From the NCBI GenBank assembly GCA_001970955.1, contig MPUH01001170.1, positions 1 to 22,205 of the forward strand: DNA of 22,205 nucleotides. Reading direction: 5' to 3'. This DNA is from Stentor coeruleus (Eukaryota > Ciliophora > Heterotrichea > Heterotrichida > Stentoridae). Of the stretch, positions 1-8,995 are shown piece by piece; the stretch's first letter is position 1; each line of letters starts with the position of its first letter. The notes beneath the pieces were generated by a model. That model did no database searches and was not told the origin of the DNA. It saw nothing but the letters and a program-made list of their open reading frames with translations. The translations under genes and the position numbers were made by a program.

Positions 1-191
1 GAAGAACATGATGGGACTGCAGAAAGTGGCAAAGGCTCAGAGGATGGGGGGCAAACATCATAGGGTTCTACAGTGAAATAAGGAGAAGATTGCGATGTAA
101 AGAACTCTGATGGCTTGAGACTGTAGCTTGGGAGGTCTTCTACTGTGTAACCTTCTTCACATTTGACCAGGGTAACCAAAATGTCACTCAT
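1..191 (-). CDS. N-terminal part of an unidentified protein, truncated by the window edge
   Basis: An ATG on the minus strand at 191-189 opens a frame that runs to the window edge without a stop, giving 63 complete codons. The protein begins MSDILVTLVKCEEGYTVEDL and continues rich in Ser, Pro and Glu (several PSS/SEP-type stretches), with no membrane segment or recognisable domain in the visible part. GC content is close to half, clearly above the surrounding DNA, and the codon choice looks like that of an expressed gene. No intron is needed. I do not recognise the family. The start is chosen because it is the first ATG and the sequence upstream (192 onward) turns AT-rich and stop-rich. Confidence 0.6.
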   Translation of the reverse strand, partial: MSDILVTLVKCEEGYTVEDLPSYSLKPSEFFTSQSSPYFTVEPYDVCPPSSEPLPLSAVPSCS

Positions 192-1805
192 TTATATGAT
201 TTATACAGTTAAAAGTGCATAATAATGAACAAAATTATAGTTGTCTAGACTCATATTGATAATTTATAAGATTTTAGAAAGGTATGCAGCAAATCACCTT
301 AATTTAGGTCCTATATGCTGTGGTCATATGTATTTATAAAATCCAAAAGTGCCAATTATTAATTTAGAAGATTTTACATAATAATGGAAATAGTTTTCGC
401 ACTAAAAAGAAGAAGCCAAAATAGATTCTTATATTTACGATAGAGAGCAAAATATTCAAACCATAAAATTAAAAAAAATTGCAGAAATATTTAAGGTTGA
501 ACAAAATACAGTTGAATATACTTAAGGAAAAAGATGAAATAAACACCAGGCATGAAAAAAAAAATTAGGAGGAAAATGAGCAGATAAAAATATTTGCGTA
601 TAGAGTAGCTTTTTACTTTATTTAACTAATTTAAGGGGAAAAATATCTATTTCAATAAATCTATTAAATTCAAAGCATTAAAATTCAAGGAAAAGCTTTT
701 ATAAAATCTGATATCCAAGAAGAAATAGAAAGTTAATGAGAATTGAAGCATCTTATGGATAGGCTTAAAAATTTGCAAAGCGTAATCAATTAAAGCTTAG
801 ACTACTCTCCAAATATTACTAACTTGATTCAACTATGTGATGCTAATATTATTAACTCATTTAAAGAAATTATAGAAGATCCCTTTGAATACTAAATGAA
901 ATAATAGCCAATTGCATTAAAACAAAAAATACTTTAAATATTGCATAAATTTTATTGTTCTAGGATAGAAAATTGTTACTAAGCTCACTATCATAAACTT
1001 CTGGACTGCAAAAGCGTTTTAAAAGCATTAATTTCTTAGAAAAAAAAAACTAGCCTTTGAATAGGTAGAACTAGTAGTGCTCGTTTCAAAATTAGAGGTA
1101 ATTGAATTAGTTTAGAAGGATGAATTAGCATAAGTGCTAGATTATAATTATTGGAGACTTCTCTATTGTCCTTAGAGCAACAAGAGATAGAACTTTAGAG
1201 GAAATAAATTTTTAAGGGGTTTAATTTCAAAAGCAACGGGAAAGGCAGAAATGACAGATTTTACTCAAAAGATCATTAAGTTTTATTTTAGTTAGAAGTT
1301 TCTAAATTTCAACTGTATTGCATGCAGTGCTACTAATGGACTGCCCACAATTTTCCCTAAACTAATTTCTATATGTATAGCCACCTTCTCATAATTTGGC
1401 AAGCTACTTGCTAGAATATAATTTAACTTTCATATAAAATATAGGCTCAAGAATAAAATTATTAGTGATTAGTTTAAATAAATATTTCATGTCTATGCTA
1501 TAAAACTAAATTTATAAACTATAATAACTTTCATATAAAATATAGGCTCAAGAATAAAATTATTAGTGATTAGTTTAAATAAATATTTCATGTCTATGCT
1601 ATAAAACTAAATTTATAAACTATATTCATATAAAAACTTTATTAAAAGCACATAATCAATGTAATTATTTTTTTCAAGCTTTAATCAAAATCAACATAAG
1701 AGCACTAGTAAAATAGATCTTATTAATTTTTCTGGCTTTACTGTCTCAACGATAAATCAGTTGAAATAGTGAATGCTGTTGAATTTATTACAATAAATTA
1801 TAAAA
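192..1805. other. Gene-free stretch, possibly containing decayed coding sequence
   Basis: No frame on either strand stays open for a convincing length under the standard code. Positions about 284-1490 have a somewhat higher GC content than typical spacer DNA here. Short segments translate into protein-like runs interrupted by TAA/TAG and an apparent shift at the A-run 1040-1049, so a decayed gene is possible but not shown. The perfect 101-bp tandem duplication lies at 1424-1624. Nothing regulatory can be assigned. Confidence 0.4.
1424..1624. repeat. Perfect 101-bp tandem duplication, two copies
   Basis: The segment starting taactttcatataaaatata at 1424 repeats with an offset of exactly 101 bases at 1525. 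The copies run to about 1524 and 1624 and I see no mismatch between them. It lies in the spacer about 180 bp upstream of the redox gene. The unit length is not a multiple of three and no gene crosses it. Perfect identity suggests a very recent duplication or an assembly effect. Confidence 0.9.
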
Positions 1806-3939
1806 ATGGTGAAATTGGTGAATTTTATACTCATACTTAGTGTATTAGCTTTAAATTTCCAACAGCAGTTATCAAGTTCAATAACTATTGAGTGGACTGT
1901 TGAGAATGAATCTATATTTATCTGTTTTAAGGTAAGAATTAATTTAGTGCAAAATTACCAAAGGCTACTGTGCGATTGGATTCAAACGTAGGATGCTAGA
2001 CACTGACATGATAATTATCAATAATACAGGATCCTATGTACTTTATAATGATCACTACTCAACAAGCCACTATATCCCTCTCAAAGATACTGAGCAAGGA
2101 GGAAACAATGACTTAGAGTTTATTGATGGAGGAATTGACATAAATGGATATATAGATATCACTATTAAAAGAAATCTAAATACAGGTGATAAATACGATA
2201 AAATTATACCTGCTGACAAGTCTATTGAAATCTGCTGGGCATCTAAAGACGATTCTCAGAGTTTAACTCTACATGAAGATTGCGGTATAAAATAAGCAGG
2301 ATCAGGGTCAATTGTCTTTGCAACTGCATCCATTTTTTTAGACTTTAAAAAATTTGGAATGCCTTCAGATACTATTGAGCATGTTAATTTAATGTGCATG
2401 CTTTGGAGCATTGTTGCTGTAATTGGAGCTATTTCTGCAAGATATTTTAAATGGGCATCATGGTGGATTTATGCGCATTTTTTAAGCTTTACCACAGTAA
2501 TCATTGCAACTGTTATCAGCTCTTCAAAGCAGTACAAATACGATAAAGTTTTTCTTGAAATTATGGAAGATATGCAGTTAATTTCTTCAAGACTTGGATT
2601 TTTTATTCTTACACTTTCATCAGGGCAAGGGCTTTTCGGCCTTATAATACTATATTTTAGAAATTATACTGAAAACTTTCAAGCGTTATCTTTTATGACC
2701 CGCGCTCATAAAGTTGTAGGCTGGGTACTAATTTTCAATGGATTTGTGGCTATCTATGCTGGAAAAGATTTTATAGGCACTGAAATATGGTTTTATTTTT
2801 TCATGATAATATTATTAGGGTCTTTTGAACTATTTTTCAAATTACTTACAGCTTCAAATAATCATGAGTATATTACAGCAAGATTAAAGTTCATGACTCA
2901 TGAAGACGCTTTCGAGAAAATCAAGAATGGGGCTAAGCTCATTTTTGCAGACAATTTAGTTATAGATATAAAGAATTTCCAATATAGTCATCCTGGGGGA
3001 CAGTATATGGTTACCGAAGCTATTGGAGAAGACACTGGAAAATATATGACTGGTTGCAGCAGCTATGGAGAAAGGTTTCAGCCTTACACGCATTCTGAAA
3101 ATGCATTTTCAATCCTAAGATACTTAGCAATAGCTAAAATTCCTTACCCTGACAATTATCTTATCTGCAAGCAAGGGATTTCTCAAGACCTTATAGAATT
3201 CATGATCTACAGCCAACAAGCCCTAAATAGTCACACCTATCTTCTAACTTTAAAATCGCACTTCTGTGATATGAGCCATGAGCCACTTCTGCCTTGGCTC
3301 GGTAAACATTTTAAAATTATCAACAATTCAAACTTATTAAAAAGAGTGAGGAGATATTATTCAACACTTTTTGTGAATTTAGGCATATGGGGAAGAGAAC
3401 TTGGTATTGAACTTCCTGGGTCAAATGAATGTGCGGGGGGTTTAAAGATTATTTATAAAGCTTACGAAGGTGGAGAAATGACTCAATTTTTAAAGCAGAA
3501 AATCCCTGGAGAAATTGTATTTTTGCAAGGGCCACTTGGACCTGGGCTTATGATAAAGGAGTTCAAAGGCAAGTATTTGGCTTTTTCTGCAGGCACAGGG
3601 CTCGTTCCTTTTTTGGACCTTTTGTATATGATGTGGGATAATAGATTTGAGTTGACAGATTTTTCTTTTACACTTTATGTATCATTTAGAAAATGGACTG
3701 ATGGCTTCTGTCTTGAGCTCTTGCAAAGACTCCAAGAAAAGCTCCCACAGCAATATTTCAATCTGATTTTGTCAATAGGTGACTCAGAAAAACGAGGAAA
3801 TCTCACAAGTATAATCGACACACTCAGCGAGGAGAAGTTCGATCGCATTTGGATCTGCGGGCCATCAGGTTTTAATCGTAGCGTCTATAAAAAGCTTCTA
3901 GAAAATGATATTGAAAAGCATACCATCTTTTTAATGTAG
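1806..3939 (+). CDS. DOMON / cytochrome b561 / cytochrome b5 / FNR-type reductase fusion protein
   Basis: Splicing two tiny introns (1932-1947 and 2285-2299) joins three frames into a 700-residue protein. Residues 1-20 look like a signal peptide. Residues about 25-150 match a DOMON domain, with the GYCAIGF...MLDTDMI core (Met58 the likely heme ligand) and GYIDITIKRNLNTGDKYD near its end. Residues about 180-340 form a b561-type core: HVNLM with His182, WIYAHF with His214, RAHKVVGW with His291. Residues 375-435 resemble cytochrome b5: HPGG at His385 and a second ligand in THSENAF at His419. Residues about 490-700 resemble an FNR/cytochrome b5 reductase module: RYYS at 506-509, AGTG at 585-588, CGPSG at 674-678. 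The predicted role is electron transfer from NAD(P)H through FAD and hemes across a membrane to an outside acceptor. The substrate is unknown. The domain order is seen; the activity is inferred. Confidence 0.85.
1932..1947 (+). other. 16-nt intron in the redox fusion gene
   Basis: GTAAGAATTAATTTAG begins right after codon 42 (phase 0). Removing it shifts the frame by one and restores a DOMON core (KCKITKGYCAIGF) that is otherwise split over two frames. An A lies five bases before the end, matching the position seen in the 15-nt introns. Confidence 0.85.
2285..2299 (+). other. 15-nt intron in the redox fusion gene
   Basis: GTATAAAATAAGCAG interrupts codon 155 after its first base. If retained, it keeps the frame but introduces a TAA (2293-2295). 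Removal joins the DOMON end directly to the b561 part without any frame change. Confidence 0.88.
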
Positions 3940-3967
3940 GAGAATAATAAACTTATAATTATCAGAA

Positions 3968-5263
3968 ATGTTTCTTACTACATCAATTGCACTATTTAGT
4001 ATAATAGTTTCTCTCTCTTCTGCAGATGATATTGATTACTCAAGCTATACATTAGAAGTCACAAACATAAACAATGCATTTTATTCTTTACCTTTAAAAG
4101 TTGGTAGTAATTTACAAACTATCCAAGTCTCTTTATCAACATATTCTCCAGTAATCCCTATTAAGGTAACATATTTTGAACTTGCGAATCCATGTGGACG
4201 AGGTTTTGACTCAGAAAATTCGAAAAGCTATTCAACAAATAACACAAATATCACTGTTGATGTAATTTTTATTTAGTATTTTAAAATGAATATTAGTGGA
4301 GTTGTATCTTTGGATATTATTGAGATAGAAGATATTGAGAAACTTATTAAGAAAGAAAGTTTTATAGCTTCAAAAAATTGCAGTCATATGGATGGGCAAA
4401 CTGTTGGAGCGATTGGGCTTGGCCTTCCTTCAAATTCTCAAGTAAAACCTTTGTTTCAACAGTATTATTCTTATGGAATTATATATAATCCTGTTTTTAG
4501 CTTGTATCTTGATTCTTGTGAGATAAACAATACATGCAAGAATAGCAGGATTATTGTAGGAGGATGGAGTCTAAGTGATTATGCAGAAAATCCAGATCAA
4601 GGCTTCACTTATCACAGCGTACCTAAAGGCAGCAATTTGTGGAATTTGGAACTAAATAGTATTTACATAAGAAATAAGAAATTTCAATTTCAAAATCTTG
4701 TGATAATTGATATTGAATACCCAGGAATACTAATGCCACAGCCATACATAGGGCAAATTTATAATGAAATCAATAATTCAAAAACTTGCTTTATTGGTAA
4801 AGATAGTATTATATGCGATTGCACTTTAGCAGACAATTTCCCAGACATAATATTTTCATTAGACAGCACAAATTACACGCTACAACAAAGTTCTTATGTT
4901 TTAAATCAATCAAATAAATGCTATATCTTGATTTCTGAGTCTCCATCAACATATTGGTTACTAGGACAGCTGTTTGTTCGCAATTATTATACAATATGGA
5001 ATTTTGGTAACAATAGCATTGGGATTGCTAACCTTAAGACAAGCAAAAAACAACATAATTCTAAATCAGATAAAATTAGTGAGGGCTGGATTATCGCTAT
5101 TTCTGTTATACTTAGTGTGCTTGCTTTAGGAGGAGTTGCTGGGACTTATTATATAATACATAAAAGGAAAAAAGCTAAAAGGCAGCCTTCTGAAAGTAGA
5201 GACTCATTTGTTAGTACAGATGAAGTTATTATTAATCCAAAGTATGCTAAGCTACTTAACTAG
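3968..5263 (+). CDS. Type I membrane protein with pepsin-like (A1) fold and broken active site
   Basis: Removing a 15-nt intron (4262-4276) gives 426 residues. Residues 1-19 are a signal peptide. The pepsin fold is recognisable from LPLKVGSNLQTIQVSLSTYS (41-60), AIGLGLPSNS, the two-lobed length, LLGQLFVRNYYTIWNFGNNSIG near the C-terminal end of the ectodomain, and paired cysteines. The first catalytic triad position DTGS reads STYS at 57-60, so the Asp is Ser. The second reads DIEY from Asp243, keeping Asp but not the Thr-Gly that follow. One transmembrane segment at about 369-392 precedes a short basic tail. There are many N-glycosylation-type NxS/T sites. It begins 28 bp after the redox gene's stop. 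It is probably not a protease; a binding or surface role is inference. The gene at 6728-7978 has the same architecture. Confidence 0.8.
4262..4276 (+). other. 15-nt intron in the first pepsin-like gene
   Basis: GTAATTTTTATTTAG, phase 0 after codon 98. The final TAG is in frame, so a retained intron would end translation at its own 3' splice site. Removal yields the joined stretch TVDYFKMNISGVVSLD, which fits the Y-flap region of pepsin-like proteins. Confidence 0.88.
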
Positions 5264-5559
5264 GTAGTAAAACTCATTACGAAAAGTATGCAGGAGCTTA
5301 ATATAAGATTCATTTTAAATAAGCGAATAAGTACTTTAAAAAATCCCTTATTTTTATATTTTTATTATTTCTAAAGTCCTATAATTAAGGCGAATCTAAT
5401 TTTGATATGTTGACCTTGCAACTACATATGGGATTTTGTATTAGTTTCTTAGCTTAAGGTTTTAGTATTTTTGTGGAAAAAGTGTATTGATGCTGGTCAG
5501 GGATAATAATTGAGTTTTGAGATGGGTTTTTAAAATTCCTATGATTCTTGCGTTTCTTA

Positions 5560-5697
5560 AAGATCATCGTATTCTTGTTGCTTACTTTTTAACATTCTTG
5601 AAGTTCTTTGTGGTAGCTTAATTTTTAAGGTTCTTGAAGTTCTTTGTGGCAGTTTAATGTTCCCAGGGTTGCTAAAATTTCCAAGTTCTTTTTCCTG
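5560..5697 (-). other. Coding-like minus-strand segment with a 12-residue repeat, no start codon
   Basis: Between two TAA codons the minus strand is open for 46 codons without an ATG. It contains two adjacent copies of a 12-residue unit beginning KLPQRTSR (36-bp DNA period, the shared core at 5595 and 5631). The repeat length being a multiple of three is mildly suggestive of past coding. It may be a gene remnant or a simple DNA repeat; I cannot tell which. Confidence 0.25.
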
Positions 5698-6279
5698 TTA
5701 GATTTTGCATTTTTTTTAAAACCTAGTTATATCAAAAAAGTTTATCTTGAGATCATAGATTTAACTTTTTTTGTTGTTAGAATTTTAAGCATTCTTCTTT
5801 TATGAGAATTATAATTTTTCTTAAAAGATAATAGATTTAAATCAAATGAAACTACTGAAGTACCAAATAATTGATTTAGGGTTTAATAACTCCAAGTATA
5901 TTCTAATGAAAGCTAGATGGTTTTATATGACGCTGCAGAAAATTAGTATAATAATTTCAATCAGAAAAAAAAAATTCTCATAAATTTACACTTAATTAGC
6001 CTGATTGAAGATTTAATTTATTTCAACTATTTTTCTAATATACACTCAACTTCTGAACTGGATTTTTGCAGGCTACTCTCAAAGCCAAACTCCAAATATT
6101 TCTTTAATCATCTAAATTAAAGTTTTATCGGTTAAATCTCTATTTATTAATACAAATACTCATTGTATAATACAGCCTAGATCCTCAAAAAAACAGATAA
6201 GCTTTTCTTAATAGTGATAATTAAATTGCAATTTTATTTTGTTAGATCTTGTTAAAAAATCTCCTATCTAAAATAGAGC

Positions 6280-6470
6280 TTGACTCGCCATTATCCAAGT
6301 GGTCGGTATTTTCGCGTCAAAATCCCCTTCTCGGCAAGTCATTGGCGTATAAATTTGCACTGAAAGCAGATTAGATTTGCTCATAGCCTCAGGCCTTCTT
6401 GAAAAGGCTGTGACAATTGCTAAAAAGCTACTTCTTGGCAATCTATACCTCATCCATATGGATTTCTTGG
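6280..6470. other. GC-rich island within AT-rich spacer
   Basis: By hand count the lines from 6301 to 6420 are about 43-48 % GC, against roughly 25 % around them. On the minus strand 6268-6453 carries a 61-codon open frame from an ATG to a TAG, but its product matches nothing I know. One plus-strand frame also looks protein-like. It could be a dispersed repeat, a gene fragment or a structured RNA. I find no tRNA or spliceosomal snRNA signature. Confidence 0.4.
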
Positions 6471-6727
6471 CCTAGAATTGTAAGTAAAATAAAAGACCCT
6501 CGCTCAAATTAATATTTTTAGGTTGCTCGCTTAGGAGCTCCCAAAAAAATATATAGAAATAATCCCTTTTAGATAAAGACCTTCAGGTGAATCGCGTTTG
6601 TCATTTATTCAACTATCAATAATCATCATGAATATATATTGTCAATCTATTCGTCTTCCAATATCAGAGCCCATTTCGCTTTTAAATTTTAGTAGTTTAA
6701 ATATAAATTTCAATATCAACCATTACA

Positions 6728-7978
6728 ATGATTTGGTTTTTACTTCTTTTGTTACTCTCTCCAAGTCAATCTGATAACTATTCAAACAAGCAAATTCCTT
6801 CAACTTACCTAAGACCTAAGCCCAAAGCTAGAGCAGGTGGTGCAGATGACGAGGCCGCAGCCGTATACTCAGTGATTTTTATATAGTTTACATTCACTTC
6901 TGCGATGAAAATAGGAACAAACCGTGATAAATATACTTTGACAATAGGAGTTTTGATGGAAGATATATGGATTACTGAGCCTGACTGTGAAAAATGTAAG
7001 CTTGTGAGCCAATCTTATAATAAATCAGCTCCTTCAAGTACTGATTTGAATATTCGCTCCAAGTATAGTAATGATATACTCGATTTAGATATAGCAGGCA
7101 ATTTATTTGAAGACGAACTGATTATTGAGAATGATTATATACTTAGAGGGAATATTTCTGTGGCTACAAGATTTGTGGACGTGAGGAATTTAGCTATTGA
7201 TGGAATTCTCGGTCTTGGAAAGGATGAGAAGTCTATTGTATATAAAATGTTCTATGAAGGACTTATAGACAAGCCAATTTACTCAGTTTCATATTTGAGC
7301 TCGCCTTATTTGATATTTGGAACTCCTAACTTTTTGAGTTTGAGCTTGGTTGTTCAAAGCCAACAAGACTTATCAATTGCTAGTACCCTTCAAGTTACAT
7401 CTTTTTCATTTGGGAATTTTACAAATAACGATCCTTGCGACTTAGAAATTAACTCTTTAACTTCTTATCTGCTTGGACCATTTGACGTTCTTGAAGCAGT
7501 TTTCAAAGTTTTGGTAAATGAAGGATGCCATTACGAAGAAGAACTATTAATGTGCGAATGTGAAGATGTTGAATACCCTGAGTTTATTTTTACAATACAA
7601 AACCAAGAAATAGCTTTAGCAAGTTCTGAGTATTTAATTACAGTAATTATCATATAGCTTGGTGATAATTGCTTTGTAGCTTTAAAAAGTGGAAAAGCCT
7701 GGATTTTAGGAGAGCCTTTTCTAAAAGCGTATTTTACTGAATACAATCTTGAAACAAAGAAAATAAGAATATCTAAAGTATCTGCATTAGAAGATGATTT
7801 ATTAAGCCCATTTGAAACAACTGAAGGGTGGACTGTGATGATTTCTTTAGCTATAGCTTCAGTAGCAATTTATATCTTTGCATTTTTCATATATGTGAAG
7901 TATGAAGATTATAAAAAACAACAGTTTATTGATATACAGCTGCTTAACTCAACAAAGAAAAAGCCTCGCATTCTTTAA
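6728..7978 (+). CDS. Second type I membrane protein with pepsin-like fold, both catalytic Asp lost
   Basis: Two 15-nt introns (6872-6886, 7643-7657) are removed to give 406 residues. Residues 1-16 are a signal peptide. FTFTSAMKIGTNRDKYTLTI aligns without gaps to the pepsin N-lobe start, and the DTGSS position reads GVLME at 69-73, followed by DIWI for the usual LWV. GILGLGKDE and the later LIFGTP match A1 landmarks. The second active-site loop reads NSLTSYLLGP where DTGTSLLLGP is usual, so Asp is Asn. The C-lobe ends with AWILGEPFLKAYFTEYNLET, a classic A1 ending. A single transmembrane helix (ISLAIASVAIYIFAFFIYV) and a short Lys-rich tail follow. It converges with the transporter gene at 8024 with a 45-bp gap. 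It is very unlikely to be catalytic; the function is unknown. Confidence 0.82.
6872..6886 (+). other. 15-nt intron with a GTG start in the second pepsin-like gene
   Basis: GTGATTTTTATATAG, phase 0 after codon 48, with its last three bases an in-frame TAG. It has G at the third position where the other introns have A. Removal joins VYS to FTFTSAMKIG and extends the protein to a signal-peptide start at 6728. Confidence 0.75.
7643..7657 (+). other. 15-nt intron in the second pepsin-like gene
   Basis: GTAATTATCATATAG, phase 0, ending in an in-frame TAG. Removal connects the body of the protein to the A1-type C-terminal motif and the transmembrane helix. Confidence 0.88.
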
Positions 7979-8023
7979 GTTATTGCTAAGTTTAGTTTAA
8001 GAATCCATTATGAAATAGGTGCT

Positions 8024-8995
8024 TTATAGGTAACTTTCGATATTATCTGAGTTTTCTACTTCTACAACAACAAAGCTCAGAACTCCATTTAGAATTTCTT
8101 CAGCCTTAGCTGCGACATTTTTCCCTTCTCCATGAACTTCAATCTTCAAACTCCCAACAATTTCTTGATTGTTTAGCATCCACATCTTTTCTTCTTTAAC
8201 ACTGACGACACCTTCAATTAAAGATATTTCCCGAATTTTCTTCAATAATATTTCCCTATATTTTCCAGTAGGTGAGCACATCAGCAAAATCCGCCCATTT
8301 TTGTACAAATAAGTCCTGACTATGCAAATTAAAACCAACACCCACAAAATATTTAAGCCAGACTCAGTATGATACAAAGGATAAGCCATGCACTCAAATT
8401 CAAAATACAAGGAAAACACTCTAATCAAATCAGTAGTCAGTAATCCAAGACAATGCAAAGCCACAACTCCAAGATTATCATTTGGCAATTTGTCATTATC
8501 AAACAAAAACCCACGTAAATGCAAAAAAAAGACCATATGCAAAGCTAATTTTCCAAATAAAATCGGCATTATTTCAGGATTTGAATCAGAAATTTCTTCG
8601 CTTATGATCTCGTGGACTGCTTCAAATAATGCAAAGAACCCAATAAACAACGCAAAAATCGAGTTTCCAAAAGCAGCTATAACTTGTGCACGAGCATAGC
8701 CAAATGATGCAGACTTATCTGGATTTGGATGATTTATCCCATAAGCCAAAGCTATCATAGCTGCCCAAATACACAAAGCATGAAACATTGTGTGGAAGCC
8801 TTCAGTTACAACGTGACTGTCTTGAAGATAAAGTCCTGAGAAAATCTCGACTGAACTTGAGATGCCTAGTAGAGTACTGTAAATTATGAGGACTTTTCCT
8901 TCAAACAGTTTCCAACCTGAGCTCGCGTAAGTAAAGAAAAACTTGAACGAAGTTTTATCGTCGTGATCATGGTGGTGATGGTGATGATCACACAT
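8024..8995 (-). CDS. Cation diffusion facilitator (ZnT-like) transporter with altered metal site
   Basis: 323 residues, no intron. The N-terminus carries six consecutive His (4-9) then DHDD, a typical metal-binding tail. Several hydrophobic helices follow, with the conserved CDF stretch FGYARAQVIAAFGNSIFALF (98-117) and EAVHEI. The C-terminal 80 residues (GKYREILLKKIREISLIEGV...KIEVHGE) match the CDF cytoplasmic domain. Family members usually move Zn2+ or Mn2+ out of the cytosol by proton exchange. In helix 2 the expected H/DxxxD reads H68-TMF-H72, and in helix 5 the expected HxxxD reads H181-CLG-L185, so the central site lacks both Asp. This may mean altered selectivity or loss of transport. 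The first ATG is chosen; only AT-rich DNA lies upstream. Confidence 0.85.
   Translation of the reverse strand: MCDHHHHHHDHDDKTSFKFFFTYASSGWKLFEGKVLIIYSTLLGISSSVEIFSGLYLQDSHVVTEGFHTMFHALCIWAAMIALAYGINHPNPDKSASFGYARAQVIAAFGNSIFALFIGFFALFEAVHEIISEEISDSNPEIMPILFGKLALHMVFFLHLRGFLFDNDKLPNDNLGVVALHCLGLLTTDLIRVFSLYFEFECMAYPLYHTESGLNILWVLVLICIVRTYLYKNGRILLMCSPTGKYREILLKKIREISLIEGVVSVKEEKMWMLNNQEIVGSLKIEVHGEGKNVAAKAEEILNGVLSFVVVEVENSDNIESYL

Larger units (their letters stand above)
5264..6727. other. Long spacer with a GC-rich island and a 36-bp repeat
   Basis: About 1.46 kb without a gene I can support. It includes T-rich DNA at 5340-5820, a 36-bp imperfect repeat near 5590-5665, and a GC-rich patch at about 6280-6470. 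The last 250 bases before 6728 are ordinary AT-rich upstream DNA for the second pepsin-like gene. Confidence 0.5.

Noticed and set aside
284-1490. A long gene that would be open if TAA and TAG were read as glutamine
   Set aside because: One frame (284-1036) has only one TGA, and another continues past the A-run at 1040. However, the number of TAA/TAG codons I counted (about 18 in 250 codons) is close to what AT-rich noncoding DNA gives by chance. Two overlapping frames look equally open, and all real genes nearby use TAA/TAG as stops. A code change is not supported; a pseudogene remains possible.
5590-5665. Heat-shock-element-like TTCTTGAA motifs
   Set aside because: The third TTC unit is not correctly spaced. 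The motifs are explained by the 36-bp repeat and no heat-shock gene follows.
6268-6453. 61-codon minus-strand open frame as a gene
   Set aside because: Its high GC makes stops rarer by chance. The product matches no known family, and other frames look equally protein-like. It is kept only as a composition anomaly.
3968-7978. Calling the two pepsin-fold proteins active aspartic proteases
   Set aside because: Both first-lobe catalytic Asp are replaced, and neither second loop has a normal DTG motif, so catalytic activity is not supported.
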